From Youhaiella tibetensis (GTDB lineage: Bacteria; Pseudomonadota; Alphaproteobacteria; Rhizobiales; Devosiaceae), in NCBI RefSeq assembly GCF_008000755.1, contig NZ_CP041690.1:744001-808000 (forward strand): 64,000 nucleotides of DNA, read 5' to 3'. Each line of letters opens with the position of its first letter. The first letter of the stretch is position 1. A program made the position numbers and the translations under genes. Positions 1 to 8,658 of this stretch are shown piece by piece. The notes beneath the pieces are model-generated. The model saw only the letters and a list, made by a program, of their open reading frames with translations. It was not told the origin of the DNA and made no database searches.

Positions 1-1
1 C

Positions 2-1042
2 ACCGTCTACACCCTGCGCGAACCGCATGGCGTCACCGCCCATATCGTGCCGTGGAACTACCCGATGCAGATCATCGGCCGCTCGGTCGGCGGCGCGCTC
101 GCCATGGGCAATGCCGCGGTCCTGAAGCCCGCCGAGGAAGCCTGCCTCACCGCCATCGCCTTCGCGGCCATCGCCGAGGAAGCGGGCCTGCCCAAGGGCG
201 CGCTCAACGTCGTGCCCGGTCTCGGAGAGGAGGCCGGGGCCGCGCTCTCCTCCCATCCGGGCGTCAACCACATCTCCTTCACCGGTTCGGTCGGCGTCGG
301 CATCCTCATCCAGGAAGCCGCCGCGAAGAACGTCGTCCCCGTCACGCTCGAACTCGGCGGCAAGTCGCCCCAGCTCGTCTTCGAGGATGCCGATCTCGAT
401 CGCGCCCTGCCGTTCCTCGTCAATGCCGGCATCCAGAACGCCGGCCAGACCTGCTCGGCCTCCTCGCGCATCCTCGTCCAGCGCTCCATCCACGATGAAG
501 TGGTCGCCCGCATGTCCGAGCGCTACGCGGCCTTGAAGGTCGGCCCCGCCGCGTCCGACCTTGATGTCGGTCCGCTGGTCTCGGCCCGCCAGAAGGAAAT
601 CGTCTCCGGCTTCCTCGCCGATCTCGGCGGTGGCCGCATCGCGGCCCAGGGCCGGATCGTCGATGGCGTCCCCGCCGGCGGGCACTACCTCGCGCCCACG
701 CTGGTCGCCGGCATCGATCCGTCCAACCGCCTCGCCCAGGATGAAATCTTCGGCCCCGTGCAGGTGGTGATCCCCTTCGATACCGAAGCCGATGCCATCG
801 CCATCGCCAACGGCACCGATTACGGCCTCGTCGCCGGAGTCTGGACCCGGGACGGTGCCCGCCAGATGCGCGTCGCCAAGGCCATCAAGACCGGCCAGGT
901 GTTCCTCAACAACTATGGCGCCGGCGGCGGCGTCGAGCTCCCGTTCGGCGGCATCGGCAAATCCGGGCACGGCCGCGAAAAGGGCTTTGAGGCGCTCTAT
1001 GGGTTCTCGGTGCTGAAGACGGTTGCCGCCTACCACGGGTGA
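2..1042 (+). CDS. Aldehyde dehydrogenase family protein, 5' end outside window
   Basis: NAD(P)-dependent oxidation of an aldehyde to the acid, in the cytosol. The frame is open from base 2, before the first internal start-like codon at 47, so the N-terminal part (roughly 130-150 residues in this family) lies outside the window. Visible family marks are the VPWNYP segment near the truncated end, the cofactor-loop FTGSVGVG, the general-base glutamate in LELGGKSP, the catalytic cysteine in GQTCSA, and the C-terminal GGIGKSGHGREKG. An SDR follows 155 bp downstream on the same strand, suggesting a catabolic operon. The substrate cannot be told from sequence. Confidence 0.93.
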   Translation, partial: TVYTLREPHGVTAHIVPWNYPMQIIGRSVGGALAMGNAAVLKPAEEACLTAIAFAAIAEEAGLPKGALNVVPGLGEEAGAALSSHPGVNHISFTGSVGVGILIQEAAAKNVVPVTLELGGKSPQLVFEDADLDRALPFLVNAGIQNAGQTCSASSRILVQRSIHDEVVARMSERYAALKVGPAASDLDVGPLVSARQKEIVSGFLADLGGGRIAAQGRIVDGVPAGGHYLAPTLVAGIDPSNRLAQDEIFGPVQVVIPFDTEADAIAIANGTDYGLVAGVWTRDGARQMRVAKAIKTGQVFLNNYGAGGGVELPFGGIGKSGHGREKGFEALYGFSVLKTVAAYHG

Positions 1043-1055
1043 CTCTCGGGCTCAT

Positions 1056-1168
1056 CCCCTCCCCAACCCTCCCCGCAAGGGGGAGGGTGTTTCGATCGAG
1101 TTTGTAGCGCTCCTGACGCCCCACCTGCACCAGCACCTCCCCCCTTGCGGGGGAGGTTGGGAGGGGGG
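1056..1168. repeat. GC-rich intergenic inverted repeat (two hairpin arms)
   Basis: The left arm (1056-1089) and the right arm (1134-1168) are near reverse complements of each other, and each arm is itself a small C-run/G-run hairpin around GCAA or TTGC. It fills most of the gap between the aldehyde dehydrogenase and the SDR. The right arm reappears in similar form at 45123-45158. It looks like a dispersed REP-like element and might also act as a weak terminator or mRNA stabiliser. Confidence 0.65.
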
Positions 1169-1197
1169 GCACGGGCGGCAGAATTGGAGAAATATCT

Positions 1198-1938
1198 ATG
1201 AGACTTGCCAACAAAACCGCCATCGTCACCGGCGGCGCCTCCGGCTTCGGCGCCGGCATCGTCAAGAAGTTCATCTCTGAGGGCGCGCGCGTTATGATCG
1301 CCGACATCAACGGCGATGCCGCTCACGCCATGGCCTCCGAACTCGGCGCGCTGTCCCATCAGGTCGACGTCTCCAGGGCCGAGAGCGTCGATGCCCTGGC
1401 CGAAGCCGCCCTCAAGGCCTTCGGCAATCTCGATATCCTCGTCAACAATGCCGGCGTCAGCCACATGCCCGCCGCCATGGAGGAGATCTCCGAGGCCGAT
1501 TTCGACCGCGTCGTCGGGGTCAACATCAAGTCGGTCTACCTCACCGCCAGGGCCCTCGTGCCGCACATGAAGGCCAACAGGAAGGGCGCCATCCTCAACG
1601 TCGCCTCGACGGCCGCCGTGAGCCCGCGCCCGCGCCTCTCCTGGTACAACGCGTCCAAGGGCTGGATGGTCACCGCCACCAAGTCCATGGCCATCGAACT
1701 CGCCCCGCTCGGCGTGCGCGTCAACGCCATCAACCCGGTGGCCGGCGATACCCCGCTCCTCAAGACCTTCATGGGCGAGGACACCCCCGAGATGCGCGCC
1801 AAGTTCCTCTCCACCATCCCCATCGGCCGCTTCTCGACCCCCGAAGACATGGGCAACGCCGCCTGCTTCCTGTGCTCGGACGAAGCCAGCATGGTCACCG
1901 GCGTGGCGATGGAAGTGGATGGGGGACGCTGCATCTAG
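1198..1938 (+). CDS. SDR family oxidoreductase (FabG-like)
   Basis: A 246-residue classical short-chain dehydrogenase/reductase, which oxidises or reduces an alcohol/ketone with NAD(P)(H). The N-terminal cofactor motif TGGASGFG, the structural NNAG motif, the catalytic YNASK and the C-terminal VTGVAMEVDGG are all present, and the length is normal for the family. The ATG at 1198 is preceded by a GGAGA sequence. Lying downstream of an aldehyde dehydrogenase on the same strand, it probably acts in the same alcohol/sugar oxidation route. The substrate is unknown. Confidence 0.92.
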   Translation: MRLANKTAIVTGGASGFGAGIVKKFISEGARVMIADINGDAAHAMASELGALSHQVDVSRAESVDALAEAALKAFGNLDILVNNAGVSHMPAAMEEISEADFDRVVGVNIKSVYLTARALVPHMKANRKGAILNVASTAAVSPRPRLSWYNASKGWMVTATKSMAIELAPLGVRVNAINPVAGDTPLLKTFMGEDTPEMRAKFLSTIPIGRFSTPEDMGNAACFLCSDEASMVTGVAMEVDGGRCI

Positions 1939-2114
1939 CGGCGCGAGGTGGCGGTGTCCGAACCCGCCACCCCACCGCACTTCCCACGGATGTCTCCACT
2001 CGAGTGGCGCGGTGCAACAGGCCCTGGGGTCATCTCGCCCGGCGAAGATTAGGGTGGAATGGCGGGTGGAGTATCGAGTGGCGCTGGCTGCGCGATGCAC
2101 TGCAGCCCGCCCCG

Positions 2115-2900
2115 CTACCCCTCCAGAAACTCCCGCACCACGCCCGCGACGCGATCGGGCTGCTCCCAGTGCAGCGAGTGCCCGGCGCCCTCGACCACCA
2201 CCGTTACCGCTCCCGCGATCCCTGCATGCGCCGAGAGCACCGTCGATGGCGCCGCCAGCAGGTCCGCTCCGGCAGCAATCGCCAGCGTCGGGCACCTGAC
2301 CTTGCTAACATCCAGCGGTGCGCCCGCCTCCAGCGCCCGCACCTGCCGGGCGAAATCTTCCGGGCTCTGCCGATAGGGATAGGCTGTCGAAGCCTCCGCG
2401 GCCGCCGCCACGTGGGCGGAATCGGCAAAGAACTCGTCCGAGAACAGCCACTGATAGAGCAGCCGGAACCAGATCTGTGGTGTCACCTGCCCGTATAGCG
2501 CCGCCATGTCGCGGAAAAGCGCCAGCTCCTTGGCCCCGAACCGGTCCCCGATCGCCATCGTCACCAGCCGCGACACCCTGTCGGGATATCGTTCGGCCAG
2601 TGACAGGCCCAGGAACCCGCCGAGCGAATGCCCGACCACGCCGACCCGCTCATGGCCCAGATGCGCAATCAGGCCGGCGAGGTCATCAACGAGATCGGCG
2701 ATGCGGATTTCGCCTTCCGAACGCGTCCGCCCCGAGCCGCGATTATCCGGCAGGATCAGCGTGAAATGCCCCTTGAGCCGCTCGGTCAACGGCGCCCAAC
2801 TCGCGCCGTCGCTGGCCGTCCCGGCGACCAGCAGCACCGGCGGCCCTTCGCCCACGATCTCATAGTGGACGGAGGCGCCATCGCTCTCGAATTGCGGCAT
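2115..2900 (-). CDS. Alpha/beta fold hydrolase
   Basis: A 261-residue alpha/beta hydrolase. The nucleophile elbow is GHSLGG (Ser), with a preceding LPDNRGSGRT segment that usually shapes the oxyanion/cap region, and the catalytic His is in GAGHSLHWEQP near the C terminus. The open frame extends upstream to 2975, but the ATG at 2900 gives the natural MPQFESDG start and is preceded by AGGAATTCACC. It is divergent from the TPR gene at 2990. The family covers esterases, lactonases and beta-ketoadipate enol-lactone hydrolases. The sequence resembles the last group loosely, but no specific substrate can be claimed. Confidence 0.9.
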   Translation of the reverse strand: MPQFESDGASVHYEIVGEGPPVLLVAGTASDGASWAPLTERLKGHFTLILPDNRGSGRTRSEGEIRIADLVDDLAGLIAHLGHERVGVVGHSLGGFLGLSLAERYPDRVSRLVTMAIGDRFGAKELALFRDMAALYGQVTPQIWFRLLYQWLFSDEFFADSAHVAAAAEASTAYPYRQSPEDFARQVRALEAGAPLDVSKVRCPTLAIAAGADLLAAPSTVLSAHAGIAGAVTVVVEGAGHSLHWEQPDRVAGVVREFLEG

Positions 2901-2989
2901 GGTGAATTCCTGATCTGTGCGATCCCGGGAATCTAGACAAGCGTGCCGGACTTTGCAATTTTGAAGCCTGCCCAATAGGTTAAACGATC

Positions 2990-4345
2990 ATGGCGCAAGA
3001 CGCCCTCGGCAATTCCATCAGCGCCGCCTCCGATGCGGCCCTTTCCGGCATCAACGATTTCGTCTCCGGCTTCCTCGGTTACGAAAAGCAGGCCGCCAAC
3101 GTCCTCGCCGCCGCCGACGCCGACCCCGATTGCACCCTGGCCAACATCTATGCCGGCTTCTCCTGGATGTTCCTCGAAGCAGCCGGCGCCGAGGACCAGG
3201 CCTCGCTCTACCTCGCCCGCGCCCAAGCCAGCGCCGCAGGCGCCAACCGCCGCGAAGCCATGATGCTGGCCCAGCTCGAACGCTGGATCGCCGGCGACAT
3301 TCCCGGCGTCCAGGCCGTCGGCGAGCAGATCGTGGACGAGTTCCCCACCGATCTCGCCTCGGCCAAGCTCCACCAGTATTTCAGCTTCAACCGGGGCGAT
3401 GCCGCCTCGATGCTGCGCATCGCCCGCAAGGTGCTGCCCGCCAATCCGGATAATCCCTATGTCCACGGCATGCTGGCCTTCGGCTACGAGCAGATGCACG
3501 AGATCGATAAGGCCGAGCTCGCCGCCCGCAAGGCGCTTTCCCTCAAGGAAAAGGAGCCCTGGGCCCAGCACGCCCTGGCCCATGTCATGCTCTCGCAGGG
3601 CCGCGTGCGCGAAGGCGCCGGCTTCATGGGCGAAGCCTCCAAAACCTGGGTCGATCTCAACTCGTTCATGTACACCCACAACTGGTGGCACAAGGCCCTG
3701 TTCCACATCTCCCTGGGCGACAACCAGGCGGTGTTCGACGCCTATGACCGGCACGTCTGGGGCCAGGAAAAGGACTATTCGCAGGACCAGGTCGGCGCCG
3801 TCTCCCTGCTCGCCCGCATGGAGATTGCCGGCATGGATGTCGGCAACCGCTGGGAAGACGTGGCCGACCACATGCGCAGCCGCGCCCGCGACACCATCCA
3901 GCCCTTCCTCACCATCCAGTATCTTTACGGCCTCGCCCGCGCTGAGCGCGCCGAAGCCGATACCCTGATGGCCGCCGTCGAGGAAAAGGCCCTTTCCTCC
4001 ACCGCCTTCGATCGCCTCGTCTGGCACGATGTCGTCCTGCCCGGCTGCCGGGGCGTTCTCGCTCATGCGCGCGGGCAATACCAGGAAGCGGTCAGATACC
4101 TCTCGATCGCCAATCCGCGCATCGCCGAGATCGGCGGTAGCCACGCCCAGCGCGATCTTTTCGGGCAGATCCTGCTCGATGCGCATCTGAAGGCCGGCAA
4201 CTGGGACATCGCCCGGCAACTGCTCGAAATGCGCCGCACCTGGGACCCCGATGGCGTACCGCTTAACCGCGCGCTCGCAATGGTCTATCAGAAGCTCGGC
4301 AAACCGGAGGAGGCCGCCCAAGCCGCCGCCCGCCACTACGACTGA
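2990..4345 (+). CDS. Tetratricopeptide repeat protein, TTC38-like
   Basis: A 451-residue helical repeat protein without signal peptide or membrane segment. Pairs of helices recur from about residue 30 to the end. The central block around residues 195-235 (HALAHVMLSQGR, then THNWWHKALFHISLGD) matches the characteristic core of the TTC38 family (tetratricopeptide repeat protein 38). Its biochemical role is unknown; such proteins are usually scaffolds. It lies 26 bp upstream of the P1 peptidase gene on the same strand, so the two are probably co-transcribed. Confidence 0.85.
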   Translation: MAQDALGNSISAASDAALSGINDFVSGFLGYEKQAANVLAAADADPDCTLANIYAGFSWMFLEAAGAEDQASLYLARAQASAAGANRREAMMLAQLERWIAGDIPGVQAVGEQIVDEFPTDLASAKLHQYFSFNRGDAASMLRIARKVLPANPDNPYVHGMLAFGYEQMHEIDKAELAARKALSLKEKEPWAQHALAHVMLSQGRVREGAGFMGEASKTWVDLNSFMYTHNWWHKALFHISLGDNQAVFDAYDRHVWGQEKDYSQDQVGAVSLLARMEIAGMDVGNRWEDVADHMRSRARDTIQPFLTIQYLYGLARAERAEADTLMAAVEEKALSSTAFDRLVWHDVVLPGCRGVLAHARGQYQEAVRYLSIANPRIAEIGGSHAQRDLFGQILLDAHLKAGNWDIARQLLEMRRTWDPDGVPLNRALAMVYQKLGKPEEAAQAAARHYD

Positions 4346-4371
4346 ATAAGAACACTGAAGGGGGGACGGCC

Positions 4372-5382
4372 ATGCGCCAGGGTCCGCGCAATCTCATCAC
4401 CGATGTCAAAGGCCTCTATGTGGGCAATGCCGAGGATCACAAGGTCAAGTCCGGCACCACCGTGCTCGTGGGCGACAAGCCCTTCATCGCCTCGGTCGAT
4501 GTCATGGGCGGCTCGCCCGGTGCCCGCGAAACCGAGCTCCTCGCCCCCGACAAGATGGTCGAGGGCGTCGACGCGCTGGTGCTTTCGGGCGGTTCCGCCT
4601 TCGGCCTCGATGCCGCTGGCGGCGTCATGGATGAACTGCGCAGGCGCGGCCGCGGCTTCCGCGTCGAGAGCGCCACCGTACCCATCGTCCCCGGCGCCAT
4701 CATCTTCGACCTTCTCAATGGCGGCGACAAGGATTGGGCCGAAAACCCCTACCGCGCCCTGGGGGCTGCCGCTCTCGCCAATGCCGGCGAGGATTTCGTC
4801 CTTGGCACGGCGGGCGCCGGCACCGGTGCCCTCACCGCCAACCTCAAGGGCGGCCTCGGGTCCGCCTCCATCGTCCTGCCCAGCGGTCACACGGTCGGCG
4901 CTCTCGTCGCCGCCAATCCCACCGGCTCCGTCACCATGGGCGACCACGCCAATTTCTGGGCCGCGCCCTATGAGATCGATGGAGAATTCGGCAATCTCGG
5001 CGCCTATCCCGGCCCCCTGAGCTTCGCCCAGACCGCCCGCTCCAAGCGCGACGCGCTGATGAACCCCATCGCCAACACCACCATCGCCATCGTCGCGACC
5101 GATGCCGTGCTGACCAAGGCCCAGACCAAGCGCCTCGCCGTCGCCGCCCAGGACGGCATCACCCGCGGCGCCAGCCCCAGCCACACCCCGGTCGATGGCG
5201 ATCTGGTCTTCGCGGTCTCGACCTGCGAAGTTCCGCTCGAAGATCCCATCCTCAACACCATCCACCTCGGCCACGCCGCCGCGGTCTGCCTCGCCCGCGC
5301 CATCGCCCGCGCCATCTACCTGGCCACCCCCGCCGCGGGCGACGTCGCACCGACCTGGCAGGAGAAGTGGGGCAGGGGCTGA
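4372..5382 (+). CDS. P1 family peptidase (S58, DmpA/NylC-like)
   Basis: A 336-residue member of the P1/S58 N-terminal nucleophile family, which includes the L-aminopeptidase/D-esterase DmpA and the nylon-oligomer hydrolase NylC. Family segments seen are SGGSAFGLDAAGGVM, GAGTGALTANLKGGLGSAS and NTTIAIVATDAVLTK. By analogy with NylC, autocleavage is expected between Asn235 and Thr236, freeing Thr236 as the nucleophile. No signal peptide is visible. It follows the TTC38-like gene closely. The amide substrate is unknown. Confidence 0.9.
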   Translation: MRQGPRNLITDVKGLYVGNAEDHKVKSGTTVLVGDKPFIASVDVMGGSPGARETELLAPDKMVEGVDALVLSGGSAFGLDAAGGVMDELRRRGRGFRVESATVPIVPGAIIFDLLNGGDKDWAENPYRALGAAALANAGEDFVLGTAGAGTGALTANLKGGLGSASIVLPSGHTVGALVAANPTGSVTMGDHANFWAAPYEIDGEFGNLGAYPGPLSFAQTARSKRDALMNPIANTTIAIVATDAVLTKAQTKRLAVAAQDGITRGASPSHTPVDGDLVFAVSTCEVPLEDPILNTIHLGHAAAVCLARAIARAIYLATPAAGDVAPTWQEKWGRG

Positions 5383-5461
5383 CGCCCCAGGGCGCCGGGC
5401 GGGTTGGTGGCACGGTGACATCCCACCGGCCATAGGCCGATACCCTGATTGGCCAGCAAGT

Positions 5462-5500
5462 CTCCCTCCCCCTTGTGGGGAGGGAACAAGGGTGGGGGTC
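5462..5500. repeat. Dispersed GC-rich hairpin repeat, copy 1
   Basis: A CTCCCTCCCCC/TTGT/GGGGAGGG hairpin followed by a G-rich tail (AAGGGTGGGGGT). The same unit occurs at 17369-17410, 19847-19884 and 35989-36030, always between genes. Here it sits between the convergent P1 peptidase and DUF924 genes. No T tract follows. Confidence 0.75.
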
Positions 5501-5552
5501 TTCCTACCCCCGGTGTCTCTGGCTCACCGCGAGGCGAACGGGCTCCCGCCCC

Positions 5553-6104
5553 CTAGAACATCCGGTCCCCGACCTCGGCGATATAGGCAGCCTCCTCGGG
5601 CGTGCTCTCGCGCCCCAGCGCGGCGTTGCGCTTGGGGAAGCGGCCGAACCGGCGCACCACTTCGGCGTGGTCGAGCTCGAACTGCAGCGTCTTTTCGTCC
5701 CCCAGCGCCTCGAACAGCGGACGTCCCGCCTCGTGCACCGCCAGCGATTCCGAGTGCATATAGGGCATGTAGAAGAACACCCGCCATTCGAGCGGCACGG
5801 CCATGTCGTGTCCGCCGGCCACGGCCTCCTGGGCCAGCACCAGCGCCATGCCGTCCTGCGCGAAAGCCTGCGGCTCGCCGCGGTGGAACTGGCGCGAGAA
5901 CTGGTCGAGCACGATCACTTCGGCCAGCCGTCCCTCGGGCGTCGTCCGCCACGTCCAGCCTTCGCCCCGCGCCACGTGCTCGAAGGTCTCGTGGAACCGC
6001 TCCTTGAGCCGCGCGTCGAACTCGGCCTTGCCGCCGAACCAGTCCTCCACCGTGCATTCGTGAAACCAGAACTGGATCACGTCCTTGTCGCTGAGCATGG
6101 TCAT
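5553..6104 (-). CDS. DUF924 family protein
   Basis: A 183-residue protein of the DUF924 family, a helical TPR-like fold of unknown function. Characteristic segments are IQFWFHECTVEDWFG near the N terminus, VLDQFSRQFHRGEPQAFAQD in the centre and RVFFYMPYMHSES. The start at 6104 overlaps the stop codon of the upstream alcohol dehydrogenase by four bases (ATGA), so translation is likely coupled. Confidence 0.9.
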   Translation of the reverse strand: MTMLSDKDVIQFWFHECTVEDWFGGKAEFDARLKERFHETFEHVARGEGWTWRTTPEGRLAEVIVLDQFSRQFHRGEPQAFAQDGMALVLAQEAVAGGHDMAVPLEWRVFFYMPYMHSESLAVHEAGRPLFEALGDEKTLQFELDHAEVVRRFGRFPKRNAALGRESTPEEAAYIAEVGDRMF

Positions 6105-7099
6105 ACCGTTATGATCGCCTTGATGAGCCCGCTGCGGTCATGGGTCCAGACCGGCATGTCGCGGGTTACGTTGTCCAAAGTCGTGGCATGGGTCGCCAGC
6201 CTTTCGGTCGGCACCAGTCCCTTGCGGATCGAATCCATCACATGGTCGAAATCTTCCTTGGTGGCGTTGCGCGAGGCGCGGATCGTCAGCTCCTTGCGGT
6301 GTACGTCCGGGTCCGACCACACCAGGTCCCCCTTGATCACCCCCACCAGCGTATAGGAGCCGCCATTGCGCGTATGGGCGATCGAGGCGTTCATCGCCCT
6401 GATCGAGCCCGTCGCGTCGAACACCGCGTCGAACCCCGAGCTCTTCATGGCCACGAAGCCCGGGCTCTCGAGGTCTTCAAGCCCCACGGGCATGAACCCG
6501 AAGCCCTGCGCCGCCTCGCGCTTGTCGGCCGCCGCATCGAGCAACGCCACCTCGCCTCCCGCGATCCAGGCGAAAAACGCCACACCCAGCCCGATGGGGC
6601 CGCCACCCACCACCAGCACGCGATTGCCCGGCTTCACCTCCGCCCGCCGCACCGCATGGGCGCCGATGGCGAGGAATTCCACCATGGCCGCGTCGCGCAG
6701 GCTCAGGCCCTCGGCCGGGTAGAGATTGGCCGCCGGCATCACGATTTCCTCGGTCATGCCGCCGTCGCTGTGAACGCCGATCACCGTGAGCGTTTCACAG
6801 CAATTGGTCTTGCCTTCCAGGCACGCCGGGCAGTGGTAGCAGGGCAGGTAGGGGTTGATGACCACCGGCGTACCCGCCTTGAGGTCCGACCCGTTGGGGT
6901 CCAGCACCGTGCCGGAAAGCTCATGCCCCATGATTCGTGGATATTGCAGGAACGGGTGGGTGCCCTCGAGTATGTGGTAATCGGTCCCGCAGATGCCGAT
7001 ATGGGCAACGCGTACCTTCACCCAGCCCGGCTCCAGCACCGGCGGCGCAATATCGATCAGCGCCAGCTCGCCCGGTGCGACGCAGGAAACAGCTCTCAT
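6101..7099 (-). CDS. Zinc-binding alcohol dehydrogenase (MDR superfamily)
   Basis: A 332-residue medium-chain dehydrogenase that oxidises a secondary alcohol or polyol with NAD(P). Catalytic zinc ligands are the Cys of GICGTDYH and the His-Glu of MGHELSG. The structural zinc lobe has four cysteines in PCYHCPACLEGKTNCC, and the nucleotide fold carries VVGGGPIGLG. The long open frame continues upstream to 7732, but the ATG at 7099 gives the canonical MRAVSCV start. Similarity is to the sorbitol/idonate/galactonate dehydrogenase group; the exact sugar is not decided. It overlaps the DUF924 gene by 4 bp. Confidence 0.9.
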   Translation of the reverse strand: MRAVSCVAPGELALIDIAPPVLEPGWVKVRVAHIGICGTDYHILEGTHPFLQYPRIMGHELSGTVLDPNGSDLKAGTPVVINPYLPCYHCPACLEGKTNCCETLTVIGVHSDGGMTEEIVMPAANLYPAEGLSLRDAAMVEFLAIGAHAVRRAEVKPGNRVLVVGGGPIGLGVAFFAWIAGGEVALLDAAADKREAAQGFGFMPVGLEDLESPGFVAMKSSGFDAVFDATGSIRAMNASIAHTRNGGSYTLVGVIKGDLVWSDPDVHRKELTIRASRNATKEDFDHVMDSIRKGLVPTERLATHATTLDNVTRDMPVWTHDRSGLIKAIITV

Positions 7100-7224
7100 C
7101 CTCGACTCCCTTTTTGGGGCGATCATAGCCAGGCCCGCACGCCCAAACCAAGACCCAACCCCCAAAACGAGTCTCCCCGGCGCCGGGCCGGGGAGAAAAG
7201 ATCTGGGATCTGGAAGGCGAGGGG

Positions 7225-8142
7225 TCAGCCCACCAGCACCTGCAGCCTGTTGCCGAACGGATCCTGCGTCTCGATCCCGCCCTCGACCGCGCTCACCGGC
7301 GCGCCCGCGCCTTCGAGCCGCGTTTTCACCCCGGCCAGCGTCTGCGCGTCGGGCACAACGATGGTGAACCAGCGCAGCCCCGCCGCGCCGGCCGGCGGCA
7401 GCACCGCGTTCGGGCCCGACCAGATGTTGAACGCCAGCGTATGGGGCATGTAGTCGAGGCCGACATCGCCCATGCCGAACGAATGGATCAGCAGGAACCC
7501 GGCAAAGCCGATGACGTCGCGATAGAACGTCATGGCCTTTTCGAGGTCGTTGACGTGCACATGCACGTGCCCGATCCGGGTGCCTTCGATCATGCGCGCT
7601 TCCAGCACCGGCTTCTCGCCCAGTTCCGCCAACAGCCCGTTGAGGTCGATCGGGTCGCGCCCCGAATGCGGCTTGCCTTCGGTGGTGATGGCGTAGTGGC
7701 CGGTCTCCGGGTCGCCCAGGTGGCCGCGCCACGGCGTTTCGAAAGTGATCTCGATGCCGTTGCCGTCGAGGTCCCAGAGATAGATGGCCTCCGAAACCAG
7801 GTGGTCGGTCGGCGAAATCTGCACGCGCCGCTGCAGGGCCCGCACTGCCATCTGCGCCAGCGCTGCGCGCGTCGGCACGTGGATGGCCACATGGTAGAGC
7901 CCGATCGTACGCGGCACGGACGGGCGGTTGGCCCCGGTCTCGAGCACGATCAGCACCTTCTTGCCCACGCCCAGCTCGAGCACGTTCTCATGCTCGGCCA
8001 CGATGTCGAGCCCGACCACGTCCTGCCAGATGGCCAGGGCACGCGCACGGTCGGTGACCGCGATATGCACGGGGCCGAGCTTGGTGGTCAGCGGCAGGAT
8101 CGGCTGGGAGCGGACTGGGGTCTGCACACTTGCATCAATCAT
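7225..8142 (-). CDS. VOC family protein, CatE-like (catechol 2,3-dioxygenase type)
   Basis: A 305-residue protein made of four vicinal-oxygen-chelate modules, like the extradiol dioxygenase CatE of Bacillus. Likely metal ligands lie in the N-terminal half: His in GPVHIAV, His in GLYHVAI and Glu in GNGIEI. The corresponding C-terminal positions are His (GHVHVHV), Trp (GLRWFTI) and Gln (NRLQVLV), so only the first half appears able to bind iron. The start at 8142 is preceded by AAGGAGACAAGTC; the longer open frame to 8454 is rejected. Ring cleavage is plausible, but the substrate is unknown. Confidence 0.88.
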   Translation of the reverse strand: MIDASVQTPVRSQPILPLTTKLGPVHIAVTDRARALAIWQDVVGLDIVAEHENVLELGVGKKVLIVLETGANRPSVPRTIGLYHVAIHVPTRAALAQMAVRALQRRVQISPTDHLVSEAIYLWDLDGNGIEITFETPWRGHLGDPETGHYAITTEGKPHSGRDPIDLNGLLAELGEKPVLEARMIEGTRIGHVHVHVNDLEKAMTFYRDVIGFAGFLLIHSFGMGDVGLDYMPHTLAFNIWSGPNAVLPPAGAAGLRWFTIVVPDAQTLAGVKTRLEGAGAPVSAVEGGIETQDPFGNRLQVLVG

Positions 8143-8328
8143 GACTTGTCTCCTTTGGGCGGCAGCCTGGGCCGCCGCATCGTTGAACAAGATATAGCCC
8201 CGCCATCGCCGTTCGGCCATGTAGGCCAAACCGAAGGCATTGTTCGATAATCCGCACCACTGCGTTGCCGCTTCCCGCTCCGGCCTTTTCGTGCTCACTA
8301 ATGGCGAGGGAACTTGGAGGAACCTGCG

Positions 8329-8655
8329 ATGCGCATCAGGACCCTGGCGCTTGCCTTCTCGATGCTGGCCTTTGCCGGCCCCGCTCTGGCCAATTGCTAT
8401 GAAACCATAGGGTGTGACGATAGCGACGCCTTCAGCAAGGCCGACCTGCGCCACTTCTCCTGCCAGGTCCTCTGGGACCTGCGCAACTCGATCTACAAGC
8501 AGAACGGCTATTGCTTCAAAACCCAGCGGGCCATCAGCTATTTCGGCAATGACGGCTGCTACATCGCCGATCAGGGCGCCGTGAAGCTCAACGCCTATGA
8601 GCGCCAGAACGTGGCGGCCATCCAGTCGGTCGAAAAGGCCAAGGGCTGCAACTGA
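8329..8655 (+). CDS. Small secreted YARHG-domain protein
   Basis: A 108-residue exported protein. Residues 1-21 form a signal peptide ending in GPALA before NCYET, leaving an 87-residue mature protein. The segment LRNSIYKQNGYCFKT with the following YF and C matches the YARHG domain, an extracellular domain of unknown role. Several cysteines in the mature part suggest disulfides. The ATG at 8329 is preceded by TTGGAGG. It is divergent from the VOC gene and convergent with pncB. Confidence 0.83.
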   Translation: MRIRTLALAFSMLAFAGPALANCYETIGCDDSDAFSKADLRHFSCQVLWDLRNSIYKQNGYCFKTQRAISYFGNDGCYIADQGAVKLNAYERQNVAAIQSVEKAKGCN

Positions 8656-8658
8656 GCG

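Noticed and set aside
1030-2295. 421-residue minus-strand frame
   Set aside because: Antisense to the SDR and part of the hydrolase region; no motif and the SDR is certain.
2933-4336. 467-residue minus-strand frame
   Set aside because: Antisense to the TTC38-like gene, Gly/His-rich shadow.
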